Source of the DNA: Halalkalibaculum roseum
GTDB taxonomy: Bacteria > Bacteroidota > Rhodothermia > Balneolales > Balneolaceae
NCBI RefSeq assembly: GCF_011059145.1
Contig: NZ_JAALLT010000002.1
Coordinates: forward strand, 1 to 64,000
Direction of reading: 5' to 3'
Length of the DNA: 64,000 nt
The stretch's first letter is position 1. Each line of letters begins with the position of its first letter. Shown here one piece after another: positions 8,681 through 17,917 of the stretch. The notes beneath the pieces are model-generated. The model was not told the origin of the DNA and made no database searches. It saw nothing but the letters and a program-made list of their open reading frames with translations. The position numbers and the translations under genes are program-made.

Positions 8681-10510
8681 ATGAAATTTAGCACTAAAAT
8701 AATAGTAAGTTTCACTGGGGCTACCCTTTTGCTGCTGGCCATTGGTTTTACGTCGCAATACCTGAATAACCAGGTTCGCAATCAGGTTGTACAGGAGAGT
8801 CAGGAAGCCATTCAAGAGCTGCAGCTATCCGGAAACATGGGCTTCGACTTGTATAAGAGCCTTATCAATACCCAATATTTCCTCGAAGATCGATATAGAA
8901 AAAGCATTAACGAAAATACGGAAGAAGTCGATCTGAATACCCAGAGAGCGCAGAAGAGGGTGGAAGGTGCTCTTGGAAATTTTCAGGATGATATAGATCG
9001 ATTTGAGCAGGTTCTGCATTCTAATGATAAGCCCTCGCAAGGTGATGCGAAGACCAGGCAGGCTACTGTTGATGCTGTTAACAATTTGAAGCAGAAATTT
9101 TCGATCTATAGCTCCCTTGTCAAGGAATTGCTGGTGCTAACTAGAAAGGACTATGATGACGGCAAGGAATTCTTCACCGTAACTATCGAGCCCTATTTCA
9201 GAGGCACTTTGTTACCGCTTGTCGATAATTTGAGGGTTCAGACCCAGAACAACCTCGATCAGGAGATCGACAAGCTGAATGCTCAACTTAGCAATTCCAG
9301 TACCTTTCTATTTTTGGCCACCGCAGTTGCCTTTCTGGGATCTATCTTTTTGGCATACTTTCTATACTCTTCCGTTGCCTATCCTCTTAAGGACTTAGCA
9401 TTGGCTGCTAAAAATATCGGCTCCGGTAACCTGGATGAACGCATCGAAGTAAAAAGCAGAGATGAGCTCGGAAAACTTGCCGAAGAGTTTAACCGAATGG
9501 CTGAAAATCTGAGTAAAACTACGGTATCACGCAACTTCATGGATGATATTATTGAATCCATGGCTGATTCACTGGTCGTGACCAATGAATCAGGTACCAT
9601 TCAGCGGGTCAACTCGTCAACACTTGAGATGCTGGGCTATGAGGAAGAAGAACTGAAAGGTCAGCCGCTTTCCAATCTGTTTTCAGATAACAACCTGATA
9701 TCTCGTTATTTGGATTCTTCTAACCAGGTTGAAAATAGCGAGACGAAATATATTAAAAAGGATGGGGGCATAATTCCTATCAGCCTCTCACTGGGTACTA
9801 TTCACGATGCTGAAGGGAATAAACAGGGCATTGTAAGTGTGGCCAGTGATATTACAAAGCGAAAAGAGGCAGAAGAGCAGATCACAAAATCACTGAAAGA
9901 GAAAGAGATACTGCTTTCAGAGATTCATCACAGGGTAAAGAATAACCTGGCCGTTATCTCGGGACTTTTACAGATGCAGATCTGGGAAACAGATGACCAT
10001 GCAGCAGAAACCGCTCTAAAAGACAGTCAGCTGCGGGTACAGTCCATCGCCCTGGTGCATGAAAAACTATATCAATCTGAAAACCTGTCCTACATTCAGT
10101 TTGATTACTACATAAGAGACCTGCTTCAGGCCATCAGCAGTACCTACGTGGATACCCACTTATCAGTTAATATTGAAACAGAACTGGAAGATATTATACT
10201 GAATATCAACCAGGCGATACCCTGCTCCCTGCTCTTGAATGAACTTATTGTCAACGCCTATAAACACGCTTTTGATACAGGAGTCGGCGGGAATATTTAT
10301 GTGAAGACACGCAAAAACGATGATACCATTCATCTCTATGTTAAAGATAACGGTATTGGGTTGCCTGAGGATTTTGATCTGGAGGAGGCTAATTCCCTCG
10401 GTATGACTCTGATCAATACATTGACCCAGCAGCTAAACGGTGAGATAAATATGAAGAATGAGAATGGGGCAATTTTTGAGGTCAATTTTGAAGTCGAGGA
10501 AGTGGTGTAA
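8681..10510 (+). CDS. Membrane sensor histidine kinase (HAMP-PAS-HisKA_2-HATPase)
   Basis: A 609-residue sensor kinase. Transmembrane helices at about 7-27 and 206-228 bracket a helical periplasmic sensor region. A HAMP domain follows (about 229-282), then a PAS domain (about 287-400). The dimerisation/phosphoacceptor region contains EIHHRVKNNLAVISGLL near 412-430, the HisKA_2 type, and an HATPase with NELIVNAYKHA and DNGIGLP completes it. There is no receiver domain and no response-regulator gene beside it. The kinase core closely resembles that of the next gene, suggesting duplication and possibly a shared target. The signal sensed is unknown. Confidence 0.87.
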   Translation: MKFSTKIIVSFTGATLLLLAIGFTSQYLNNQVRNQVVQESQEAIQELQLSGNMGFDLYKSLINTQYFLEDRYRKSINENTEEVDLNTQRAQKRVEGALGNFQDDIDRFEQVLHSNDKPSQGDAKTRQATVDAVNNLKQKFSIYSSLVKELLVLTRKDYDDGKEFFTVTIEPYFRGTLLPLVDNLRVQTQNNLDQEIDKLNAQLSNSSTFLFLATAVAFLGSIFLAYFLYSSVAYPLKDLALAAKNIGSGNLDERIEVKSRDELGKLAEEFNRMAENLSKTTVSRNFMDDIIESMADSLVVTNESGTIQRVNSSTLEMLGYEEEELKGQPLSNLFSDNNLISRYLDSSNQVENSETKYIKKDGGIIPISLSLGTIHDAEGNKQGIVSVASDITKRKEAEEQITKSLKEKEILLSEIHHRVKNNLAVISGLLQMQIWETDDHAAETALKDSQLRVQSIALVHEKLYQSENLSYIQFDYYIRDLLQAISSTYVDTHLSVNIETELEDIILNINQAIPCSLLLNELIVNAYKHAFDTGVGGNIYVKTRKNDDTIHLYVKDNGIGLPEDFDLEEANSLGMTLINTLTQQLNGEINMKNENGAIFEVNFEVEEVV

Positions 10511-10680
10511 CCCCGTTTGAAGTGGGTAATGAAGTAATCTACTGCTACATAAAAATTGGTTGTCGGGTTTCTAAATTCTAATTGAATTCAATAAATAACA
10601 GTGGTTATTTAGGGATTAATTTTCCAGGCATAAGATACTAAGTATCTATGATGTAAGATGAACAGGTATCATCTATCCAT

Positions 10681-13600
10681 ATGAGATTAAAAACGGCTTT
10701 CGCTATTGTATTGCTTAGCCTGGCACCCTGTTTTGCAGGCACAATCATAGCACAAAAATTTAACTTTAAGGTCTATTCGGTCAATAACGGCCTTCCTCAC
10801 GGGCAGGTTCATGATATCGAACAGACGCATGACGGCTTTATATGGCTGGCTACACTGGGAGGCGGCTTATCCAGGTTTGACGGGACCAATTTTGTAACCT
10901 ACTCCGTTAAAGACGGGCTCAACAGTGATCTAGTTGAAGTAGTACACCAGGATTCAAGGCAGCGATTGTGGGCTTCAACCGAAGCGGGCGGTCTGTTCAG
11001 ATTCGAAGGCAACCGCTTTGTGGAGGCCTTTCCGGGCGATTCCCTTCAAAATACCGTAGTACTGAATATCAAAGAATTGTCGAATGGAGATCTATGGTTT
11101 GCCACCTACCGATCGGGAATATGGATTTACGATGGAGATAAGCTACGAAGGCTTAGTGTCGATGACGGCTTGCCTCATCAGACCGTTTGGGATATGTGGG
11201 AAAGAGAAGACGGTACTATTCTGATTGCCACACACGATGGGCTATCAGTTTACGACGGTGAACGGTTTACAAATTACCGGCAATCTGATGGATTGAGCGG
11301 TGAAAGAGTTTTTAGAATTGAAGAGGATGATGAGGGTAAGTTCTGGCTGGCAACCAGCGACGGTATAACCATTTGGGATGGCAGTTCTTTTGATACCGTA
11401 CATACTATTCAGGATGTGGACCTGAACTTTGTATACTACATTAAAAAATCATCTGACGGTAGGATGTGGATAGGCACGGAGCATGAAGGGGTCTTTATTC
11501 ACGATAACGGGAATTACCGGCACATCACCAAACAATACGGACTGAGCAGCGACCACATTTATTCCATATTTGAAGACAGGGATGGGAATATATGGGTGGC
11601 AACCGACGAAAATGGGGTGAATATATTTCAGGGTGACTCATACCGGTTTTATGGCAAAGAGAGTGGGCTCGAATCAGAAGAGGTGTTAAGCTTGCACAGG
11701 GCATCCGATAATACACTCTGGCTGGGTACCTACGAGGGAATATTTTCCTACGATGGGAAAAGATTCAGGAGGCACGGGTCATTTGATGAATATAGTGAAT
11801 CACCAGAGATTTGGGATATTGCAGAGCTACCTAATGGACATCTGCTTTTTTTGATGCCCGATAACGCCATTTACGAATTTGACGGTACCACCTTCAGCAG
11901 CTACACAAAAAGAATGCGGCTTGAAACGTGGTACACTTTTGATCTATTCGTATATAATAACCATTTGTGGATCGGTACCGATGAGGGACTTATTGAAGTA
12001 TTGGATAGCGGTTACAGGCATTACAAACCTGCAGATGGATTGGTATCGAATGTAATTCGAAGCATGCATAAGGGTTCTGACGGTAATCTTTGGATAGCTA
12101 CCTATAACGGCCTGAGTGTTTATGATGGGAATGAATTCCGGAACTTAAGACTTGGCGACGGACTATCTCATAGCGAAATTAACTATATCACGGAAGATAA
12201 TGCAGGAAACGTCTGGCTGGGAACGGGGGGAGGTGTAACGCTCTTACAGGACGGAGAGATCGGTGAGGAGGCACACATTGTCAATTTCGGCCGTGAGGAT
12301 GGTATGAAACTGTTTGATACCCAATTTCTCTGGTTTGATGAGAGCGGAGATCTCTGGCAGGGTACCAATGCAGGTCTCCAGCTGCTTAATGTGTCAGCCT
12401 ACCTCCAAGGCGGTGAAATGGCCATAACACATTATGCTTTGGTCAATGAAGGAATTGGCGTAGAGACTAACCACAAGGCGATATTGCCCGGTGAAGATGG
12501 AAAAGCGTATATGGGTACTATGAACGGGCTTCTTGATTTTGATCCAAGGGCACTGGTCAAAAATGAAAAAGCTCCTGATGTATACTTGACTAACATTTTG
12601 GAGAACTCAAAACTGGTTGATTGGGGCGATCACGCAGACACTTTATCCTTTGAACTTGGAGTGCCAAAATTTCCTAAAGTTACTTTTCCCTATAGCAATC
12701 AGTCTCTTACCTTCGCGTATAGCGGTCTCAGTTTTGGACACACCAAAGATTTGGAATATCGCTATAAACTGGAAGGATTTGAAGAGGAGTGGATGCCGGC
12801 TACTGAAGCACGAACCGCTACCTACACTAATATTCCACCCGGTGATTATACATTCAAAGTGGAAGCCGGGACCGGTAACGGACAGTGGAGCACTCGTGAA
12901 GCCGGTTATAGCTTTTCCATAGATTATCCCTATTGGCAAAGCTACTGGTTTTACCTGCTGGTGACCGCGACGGTATTGGGAGCAGGATACTTCTATACCA
13001 GGTTCCGACTTCAGTCTCTCGAAAAGAGCAAACTAAAGCAGCTGGTAGATGAACAGACGGAAGATTTGCAGATTGCTTTAAAGGAAAAAGAAACATTGCT
13101 TTCTGAGATTCACCATCGTGTAAAGAATAATCTGGCTGTCATCACCGGATTGTTGGAATTGCAGATGGAGTACAGCGAGGATGAGTATTCCACGCGTACT
13201 TTGAAAGAGAGTCAGCGAAGGGTACAGTCGATCGCCATGATTCATGAAAAACTCTATCAGAACGATCGCCTTTCGGAAATTGACTTCCGGAAATATGTGG
13301 AAGAATTGCTGGAAATTCTGAGCTACTCATTCAACATCCAAAATAAAAAAATTGATATCAGCAAGAATATTGATGATATCAATCTGACGATCGATCAATC
13401 TATTCCATGCGGACTCATTCTTAATGAACTGGTATCCAATGCTTTTGAGCACGCATTTAACGGGCGCAAAGAGGGAGATATACTTGTAGAGTTTAAGAAA
13501 GCGGGACCAAAGATATTCTTCAGCGTAGCTGATGATGGATGCGGTTTACCGGATGATATTGATGAAAAGAAAAAGGATTCACTGGGAATCACCCTTGTGG

Positions 13601-13713
13601 AAACACTGACTCTACAGCTGCATGGAGATCTTGACATTCAAAGTAATGGAGAGGGTACAATTTTTACCATCATCTTCGAGCAAGAGAAACCCTATGAGAA
13701 ATTACCGGTCTGA
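10681..13713 (+). CDS. Two-component regulator propeller sensor histidine kinase (HisKA_2)
   Basis: A 1010-residue kinase. A signal peptide (about 1-24) is followed by two seven-bladed propellers built from repeats with the pattern D-G-x-x-W-[IL]-[AG]-T and G-L-S/P (about 30-650). A Y_Y_Y domain (about 670-750) precedes a transmembrane helix (about 752-773). The cytoplasmic part has HisKA_2 (EIHHRVKNNLAVITGLL, about 808-825) and an HATPase ending near 1005. Periplasmic propeller kinases in Bacteroidota often sense saccharides or other polymers. This one lacks the receiver and AraC domains of the hybrid types, so it needs a separate regulator, and none is adjacent. Its core matches that of the preceding kinase. 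Confidence 0.88.
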   Translation: MRLKTAFAIVLLSLAPCFAGTIIAQKFNFKVYSVNNGLPHGQVHDIEQTHDGFIWLATLGGGLSRFDGTNFVTYSVKDGLNSDLVEVVHQDSRQRLWASTEAGGLFRFEGNRFVEAFPGDSLQNTVVLNIKELSNGDLWFATYRSGIWIYDGDKLRRLSVDDGLPHQTVWDMWEREDGTILIATHDGLSVYDGERFTNYRQSDGLSGERVFRIEEDDEGKFWLATSDGITIWDGSSFDTVHTIQDVDLNFVYYIKKSSDGRMWIGTEHEGVFIHDNGNYRHITKQYGLSSDHIYSIFEDRDGNIWVATDENGVNIFQGDSYRFYGKESGLESEEVLSLHRASDNTLWLGTYEGIFSYDGKRFRRHGSFDEYSESPEIWDIAELPNGHLLFLMPDNAIYEFDGTTFSSYTKRMRLETWYTFDLFVYNNHLWIGTDEGLIEVLDSGYRHYKPADGLVSNVIRSMHKGSDGNLWIATYNGLSVYDGNEFRNLRLGDGLSHSEINYITEDNAGNVWLGTGGGVTLLQDGEIGEEAHIVNFGREDGMKLFDTQFLWFDESGDLWQGTNAGLQLLNVSAYLQGGEMAITHYALVNEGIGVETNHKAILPGEDGKAYMGTMNGLLDFDPRALVKNEKAPDVYLTNILENSKLVDWGDHADTLSFELGVPKFPKVTFPYSNQSLTFAYSGLSFGHTKDLEYRYKLEGFEEEWMPATEARTATYTNIPPGDYTFKVEAGTGNGQWSTREAGYSFSIDYPYWQSYWFYLLVTATVLGAGYFYTRFRLQSLEKSKLKQLVDEQTEDLQIALKEKETLLSEIHHRVKNNLAVITGLLELQMEYSEDEYSTRTLKESQRRVQSIAMIHEKLYQNDRLSEIDFRKYVEELLEILSYSFNIQNKKIDISKNIDDINLTIDQSIPCGLILNELVSNAFEHAFNGRKEGDILVEFKKAGPKIFFSVADDGCGLPDDIDEKKKDSLGITLVETLTLQLHGDLDIQSNGEGTIFTIIFEQEKPYEKLPV

Positions 13714-13755
13714 TCCTACACTTTGCCAAACCGGTTATCGGCTACCTGTATAGAT

Positions 13756-14517
13756 TTATTTGTTTTTGAACTCTGCTATAAAGTTTTTGGTGTAATCGGA
13801 TAGTACCAGCTTACCGCTTATTTCAGCTCGCTGTTCCAGCTGTGAGTCCCAGTGGTCGGTGCTTTTCCATAAAACAGTTTTCAACTCTTTCATGGCTGTG
13901 GGACTGCTGTTGGCCAGATTATGGGCCAGTTCATCTACCGAACGATCCAGTTCTTCTTGCGTATTCAACACTTTAGCATAGAGACCTTTTTCACGTGCCC
14001 ACTCCGCACTATACCAGTTGCTGGCATCTATGGAGAGTGTACTGAAGGCTGAAGATCCGATTTTTCTCTGTACGGCAGGACCTACAACAAAAGGACCGAT
14101 GCCCAGTGCCAGTTCGCTGAGTTTTACTGAAGAGGACTCATGGGCAATGGTATAATCCCCGGCAGCCGCTACGCCAACAGCGCCGCCAACTGCTTTGCCT
14201 TGCACTCGTACGATGATAAGCTTGGGGCAGTTTCGCATGGCGTTGAGGACGAGGGCAAAGCCCATGAAGAATCGCTTTCCTTCATCGGCATTATCAATGG
14301 CCACCAGCTCATCGAAGGAAGCCCCCCCGCAGAAAGCCCCGTCGCCCTTGCTTCTCAATACGATAACATGAGCGTTGGCATTGTTTCCTACCTCGGTAAT
14401 TTTATTCGCCAGTTCTCTTAGCAGGTCACTCGGCAGCGAATTGCCTTTGGGATGATGAAATTCAATGGTTCCGATGTTGTTCTTTATTTCAACCGTAATA
14501 GCTCCGTTTTCTGACAT
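13756..14517 (-). CDS. Enoyl-CoA hydratase/isomerase (crotonase) family protein
   Basis: A 253-residue crotonase-fold protein at the end of the phenylacetate cluster. The CoA/oxyanion region reads GAFCGGASFDEL (usual CAGAD-like loop) and the second oxyanion segment is VGGAVG. The first catalytic glutamate is in KLSELALGIG; the second crotonase glutamate position is occupied by a Gly/Pro-rich segment (GIGPFVVGP), as in methylglutaconyl-CoA hydratase-like members. Position suggests it could serve as PaaF (2,3-dehydroadipyl-CoA hydratase), but the missing second glutamate makes that uncertain, so I give no symbol. It is separated from paaZ by the four-helix-bundle element. Confidence 0.78.
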   Translation of the reverse strand: MSENGAITVEIKNNIGTIEFHHPKGNSLPSDLLRELANKITEVGNNANAHVIVLRSKGDGAFCGGASFDELVAIDNADEGKRFFMGFALVLNAMRNCPKLIIVRVQGKAVGGAVGVAAAGDYTIAHESSSVKLSELALGIGPFVVGPAVQRKIGSSAFSTLSIDASNWYSAEWAREKGLYAKVLNTQEELDRSVDELAHNLANSSPTAMKELKTVLWKSTDHWDSQLEQRAEISGKLVLSDYTKNFIAEFKNK

Positions 14518-14595
14518 TGTTATTTGGTATCCGTGATTTAAGTTTTATATGATCTTTGATTAATTCTAGTGCTCAGCTTTTACAAATAGGAATTA

Positions 14596-15020
14596 AGAAT
14601 TCAGGAGTCAGAATTCAGAACTCAGAATAGCCTTTGAATAAGCATCTAATAGCTTGCTGACTTCCTGCAGTTTTTTATCTAGTTCTTTTTCTACTCCGTA
14701 GCTAAGATCCTTTGATAGTATTATATAATACCGGCATTCCTCTAATGAACCTTGTGAAATATTTAGAAATCTTACTTTGTCTTTCTTGCCTGTTTTTTTA
14801 AACCCTTCAGCAATATTTGCCGCAATTGAAATTGCTGCTCTTCTAAATTGTGAGGTCAATCCATATAATTCTGATTTTGGAAAAGAATTTGTAAATAAAT
14901 ATACATCAAGAACAAATTCATGTGCTCTTTGCCATACTATAAGATCTTGAAAAGTTGTTGCCGGTTTCCTCATTATCCTGGTGGTTTTATTCTGAATTCT
15001 GACTCCTGAATTCTGTATTC
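14596..15020. repeat. Heptad-word inverted-repeat element enclosing a four-helix-bundle gene
   Basis: Two arms, 14596-14629 and 14987-15020, are inverted copies of each other, with a perfect 25-bp match between 14596-14620 and 14990-15014. Each arm is a run of 7-bp words beginning AG (AGAATTC, AGGAGTC, AGAACTC). The arms enclose the four-helix-bundle gene, whose last codons and stop lie inside the left arm. The element fills the gap between paaZ and the enoyl-CoA hydratase gene. The word set is nearly the same as at 19647-19715. Confidence 0.85.
14608..14973 (-). CDS. Four-helix bundle protein (23S rRNA intervening-sequence protein family)
   Basis: A 121-residue all-helical protein of the four-helix bundle family first known from ORFs inside 23S rRNA intervening sequences, and related to the Avd accessory protein of diversity-generating retroelements. 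The family pattern is visible: LIVWQRAHEF near the start, ELYGLTSQFRRAAISIAANIAEG in the centre and a conserved GSLEE. The basic surface of this family suggests nucleic-acid binding; the function of stand-alone copies is not established. It is embedded between the arms of an inverted repeat, and the last residues (ILSSEF) are encoded by the repeat itself. No reverse transcriptase or rRNA is nearby. A second copy with the same layout is at 59523-59873. Confidence 0.88.
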   Translation of the reverse strand: MRKPATTFQDLIVWQRAHEFVLDVYLFTNSFPKSELYGLTSQFRRAAISIAANIAEGFKKTGKKDKVRFLNISQGSLEECRYYIILSKDLSYGVEKELDKKLQEVSKLLDAYSKAILSSEF

Positions 15021-15078
15021 AAAAGCCCATTATCAGTAAGACCACTAGAAAGCATAAAACTTACAAACTTGTTATAGC

Positions 15079-17133
15079 TTAGTTCTCTTCCTCCTCAAAT
15101 ATATCGATATCGAGTCTGTTTCGTCTTTTTACCAGAGTTAGAATGGTATACTCAGCTACCATCTCTTCGTTTTGATTAGTGACTTCTACATCCCAGTAAA
15201 CCACTCCAAAAGGAAACTTATCGTCGGCCTTTTTCTGGCGGACATTCTTCCTCTTCACAATCAGCTTGGCCTGGATGGTATCACCGGGAGCTACGGGTGC
15301 AAGAAAACGCAAATTCTCTAATCCGTAATTTAGCATAACCGGTCCTTCATCCGGATGAACAAAAAGTCCGGCCGTTGCCGAAAGCACAAAATAACCATGT
15401 GCTACTATCTTACCGAAGAGCGAACGTGCCGCAGCTTTCGGATCGGTATGGGCGTAGAAATGGTCACCGCTCAGCTCTGCGAAGTCTTCAATATCCTGTT
15501 CGTTAACTGTACGCTTATCAGTTGTTAGCGATTCCCCCGGTTCCAGGTCTTCAAAATATTTTTGGAAGGGGTGTTTTTCCGATTCTCTGGTTTCGGCTCC
15601 TTTAATATACTGTTTTGTAATATTGGTCAGGGTGGTAGGGGATCCTTGTAGTGCCACACGTTGCATATTGTGAAGCACGGCCCGGGCACCTCCCAGCTCT
15701 TCGCCTCCGCCTGCATGACCCGGACCGCCGTGAACCAGCGAGCCGATAGGAGACCCGTGGCCTGTTGATTCTTCAGCACTATTACGATTGATCACCATGA
15801 AGCGGCCGTGATAGGGCGCGCATCCCATGGTGATTTCTCTCGCCAGACTATCGTCGGCAGTAAATAGGGATCCGACAAGGGAACCGTCAGCCTTATTAGC
15901 CAGTGCAATGGCCTCTTTCGTTGACTCATAAGGCATGACCGTGGTCATGGGTCCGAATGCTTCCAGTTTATGAACTTCATCTACTTGCATCGGTTTATGG
16001 CAGACCAAGAGGCGAGGTGCTGAAAAGGCATCGCCGTGTCCGTTGGTCGGTGCATAGGCGGTATCGGTTACTTCGGTAAGCTGCTGTAGCTGTTCGTTAA
16101 AGCGCTCAGCCTGAAGAGAGCTGGCCAGCGGACCCATTTGAGTCTCTTTCTTAGAAGGATCACCTACCGAAGTCTTTTCCAGCCTTTGTTTTAATGCTTC
16201 AATTACTTCCTCCGTGAGTTCCTTAGGGACGATGGTTCGCCGGATAGCCGTACATTTCTGACCTGTTTTTACCGTCATTTCTTCGGCTACTTCATCGATA
16301 AACAGGTCGAATTCGGGCATAACGGGAGTGACATCAGATCCGAGTATAGAGGCGTTAAGAGAATCGGCTTCCAGGTTGAAGCGAACATTATTGGCAATGA
16401 TATTGGGATGGGCTTTCAGTTTTTTTCCGGTAGTTGCTGAACCCGTAAAGGCTACCACATCCTGGCTAATCAGGTGATCGAGCAGGTCTCCCGGTTTATC
16501 GGCTGCAATAAATTGAACGGAGCCTTCCGGTAGTAAACCCGATTCTATAATATCTTTGAATACCTCATAAGCCAGGAAAGATCCTGTCGGCGAAGGCTTC
16601 ACGATGACCGGCATTCCGGCGATGATTGCCGGGGCCATCTTCTCGAGCATACCCCAGACCGGGAAATTGAAAGCATTGATATGTACGGCTACTCCATGTC
16701 GCGGAACACAAACATGCTGACCTACAAAAGTACCCTTACGTGACATGCGTTCGTGATCTCCTTCTACATGGTAGGGGCGATCGGTTAGGTTTCTCCGGGA
16801 TTTACTGGAGATCAGAAAAGCGGTAATGATACCGCCGTCAATATCAATCCAGGAATCCTTTTTGGTGGCACCGGTGTGGGTGGAAAGCTCATAATATTTC
16901 TTTTTGCGCTCCATCAAGTACTGCCCCATAAACTTGATCTTGAAAGCCCGTTCGTGGATGGACATCTCACGGAGAACCGGGCCTCCAGTCTGACGGGCAT
17001 ATTCGCAAGCGGCTTTGTAATCAAGATCGGCTTCCACCATTTGAGCAACCGGGTCACCGGTCACAGCGCTGACGAGGTCGGTCTCTTTACCTTCTTTATG
17101 CCATTGGCCTTCGGTATAACTGAGTACTTTCAT
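15079..17133 (-). CDS. paaZ: PaaZ: bifunctional oxepin-CoA hydrolase / semialdehyde dehydrogenase
   Basis: This enzyme opens the oxepin-CoA ring and oxidises the resulting semialdehyde to 3-oxo-5,6-dehydrosuberyl-CoA in phenylacetate degradation. Residues 1 to about 520 are an aldehyde dehydrogenase with Glu255 (FNLEADSLN) and nucleophile Cys294 (GQKCTAIRR). The C-terminal part is a MaoC-type hydratase with the active-site pattern SGDHFYAHTD followed by KIVAHGYF. Both halves look intact, and the 684 residues match the family. I place the start at 17133 (MKVLSYTEG), as in known PaaZ; an ATG at 17160 would add nine residues. Hairpin elements lie on both sides. Confidence 0.95.
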   Translation of the reverse strand: MKVLSYTEGQWHKEGKETDLVSAVTGDPVAQMVEADLDYKAACEYARQTGGPVLREMSIHERAFKIKFMGQYLMERKKKYYELSTHTGATKKDSWIDIDGGIITAFLISSKSRRNLTDRPYHVEGDHERMSRKGTFVGQHVCVPRHGVAVHINAFNFPVWGMLEKMAPAIIAGMPVIVKPSPTGSFLAYEVFKDIIESGLLPEGSVQFIAADKPGDLLDHLISQDVVAFTGSATTGKKLKAHPNIIANNVRFNLEADSLNASILGSDVTPVMPEFDLFIDEVAEEMTVKTGQKCTAIRRTIVPKELTEEVIEALKQRLEKTSVGDPSKKETQMGPLASSLQAERFNEQLQQLTEVTDTAYAPTNGHGDAFSAPRLLVCHKPMQVDEVHKLEAFGPMTTVMPYESTKEAIALANKADGSLVGSLFTADDSLAREITMGCAPYHGRFMVINRNSAEESTGHGSPIGSLVHGGPGHAGGGEELGGARAVLHNMQRVALQGSPTTLTNITKQYIKGAETRESEKHPFQKYFEDLEPGESLTTDKRTVNEQDIEDFAELSGDHFYAHTDPKAAARSLFGKIVAHGYFVLSATAGLFVHPDEGPVMLNYGLENLRFLAPVAPGDTIQAKLIVKRKNVRQKKADDKFPFGVVYWDVEVTNQNEEMVAEYTILTLVKRRNRLDIDIFEEEEN

Positions 17134-17169
17134 GATTTTCGAATTAAAATGTTTTGCCATGGTTTGAGA

Positions 17170-17240
17170 GGAATTCAGAACTCAGGAGTCAAAATTAAGA
17201 AGAGAATCATTCTGAGTCCTGAGTTCTGGATTCTGTATTC
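17170..17240. repeat. Heptad-word hairpin element in the paaY-paaZ gap
   Basis: Arms 17170-17199 and 17209-17240 are imperfect inverted copies built from AG-initial 7-bp words (AGAACTC, AGGAGTC). The loop is about 10 bases. The right arm lies inside the 3' end of paaY and encodes its last ten residues. No T-run follows, so it is not a standard intrinsic terminator. Confidence 0.8.
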
Positions 17241-17830
17241 TTAGTTTTACCCCAAGTTTCATAGTTAATTGACTGACTCTGCCTTCCTTCCGGTTCTTCT
17301 CTGAGTGGTTCACACTCTTTCAGGGTGTTGTGCAGCTGACCGGGTAACTGCTGATAAAGCTTGGTACCTTTGGTCTTCCAATCAATCATTTCGTCGCTGA
17401 CATCCTTAACGATTTTAGCCGGGTCACCTACTACCAGCTTTCTTCGGCCAATTTCCATTCCTTCCGGCACAAAAGCCAGGGCACCAACTATACACTCTTC
17501 TCCGAGTTCTACGCGGTCCATGATAACGGCATTCATCCCAACCAGGCAATTCCTACCTATGTGGGCGCCGTGAATGATGGCCCCGTGACCGATATGTGCA
17601 CTCTCTTCGAGCACTACGGTGACACCCGGGAACATATGAATGGTACAGTTCTCTTGCACATTGCAACCGTCTTTGATGACAATCTTGCCCCAGTCTCCAC
17701 GGATGGCAGCGCCTGGTGCGATGTACACATCCTTGCCGATAACGACATTACCGGTCACGGCTGCCTGCGGGTGCACATAGGCGCTTTCGTCGACTACCGG
17801 TTTGTATCCGTCAAACTCGTAAATTGCCAT
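17207..17830 (-). CDS. paaY: PaaY: gamma-carbonic-anhydrase-like hexapeptide thioesterase
   Basis: A left-handed beta-helix protein with hexapeptide repeats (for example VVIGKDVYIAPGAAIRGDWG and HIGHGAIIHGAHIG). PaaY is a thioesterase thought to clear dead-end CoA adducts in the phenylacetate pathway. The fold, the length to about residue 195 and the end motif EPLREEPEGR match PaaY/CaiE. The start is placed at 17830 (MAIYEFDGYKP); the longer ORF from 17875 only reads the neighbouring repeat. The C-terminal NTESRTQDSE is encoded by the repeat arm at 17209-17240 and is unlikely to be functional. Confidence 0.92.
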   Translation of the reverse strand: MAIYEFDGYKPVVDESAYVHPQAAVTGNVVIGKDVYIAPGAAIRGDWGKIVIKDGCNVQENCTIHMFPGVTVVLEESAHIGHGAIIHGAHIGRNCLVGMNAVIMDRVELGEECIVGALAFVPEGMEIGRRKLVVGDPAKIVKDVSDEMIDWKTKGTKLYQQLPGQLHNTLKECEPLREEPEGRQSQSINYETWGKTKNTESRTQDSE

Positions 17831-17831
17831 A

Positions 17832-17917
17832 ATAGAACGCTGATGACACGGTTTAAACAGATCTTCACGGAACAAATTACATTTATTTGTTCAATCTGTG
17901 TAATCCGTGTTCTATTA
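17832..17917. repeat. Decad-word hairpin element in the paaJ-paaY gap
   Basis: Arms 17832-17875 and 17881-17917 are inverted imperfect copies. Each reads as units of about 10 bp related to AACACGGATT and ACACAGATTG. It occupies nearly the whole gap between the paaJ stop and paaY start. The same word class occurs at 20970-21056 and, as a single arm, near 30170-30215. Confidence 0.75.

Noticed and set aside
12617-12922. Overlapping open frames on both strands inside the propeller kinase
   Set aside because: These are frame shadows of the repeat-rich propeller coding sequence.
14608-14973. Four-helix-bundle gene considered as Avd of a diversity-generating retroelement
   Set aside because: No reverse transcriptase, template repeat or variable repeat pair was found around it.
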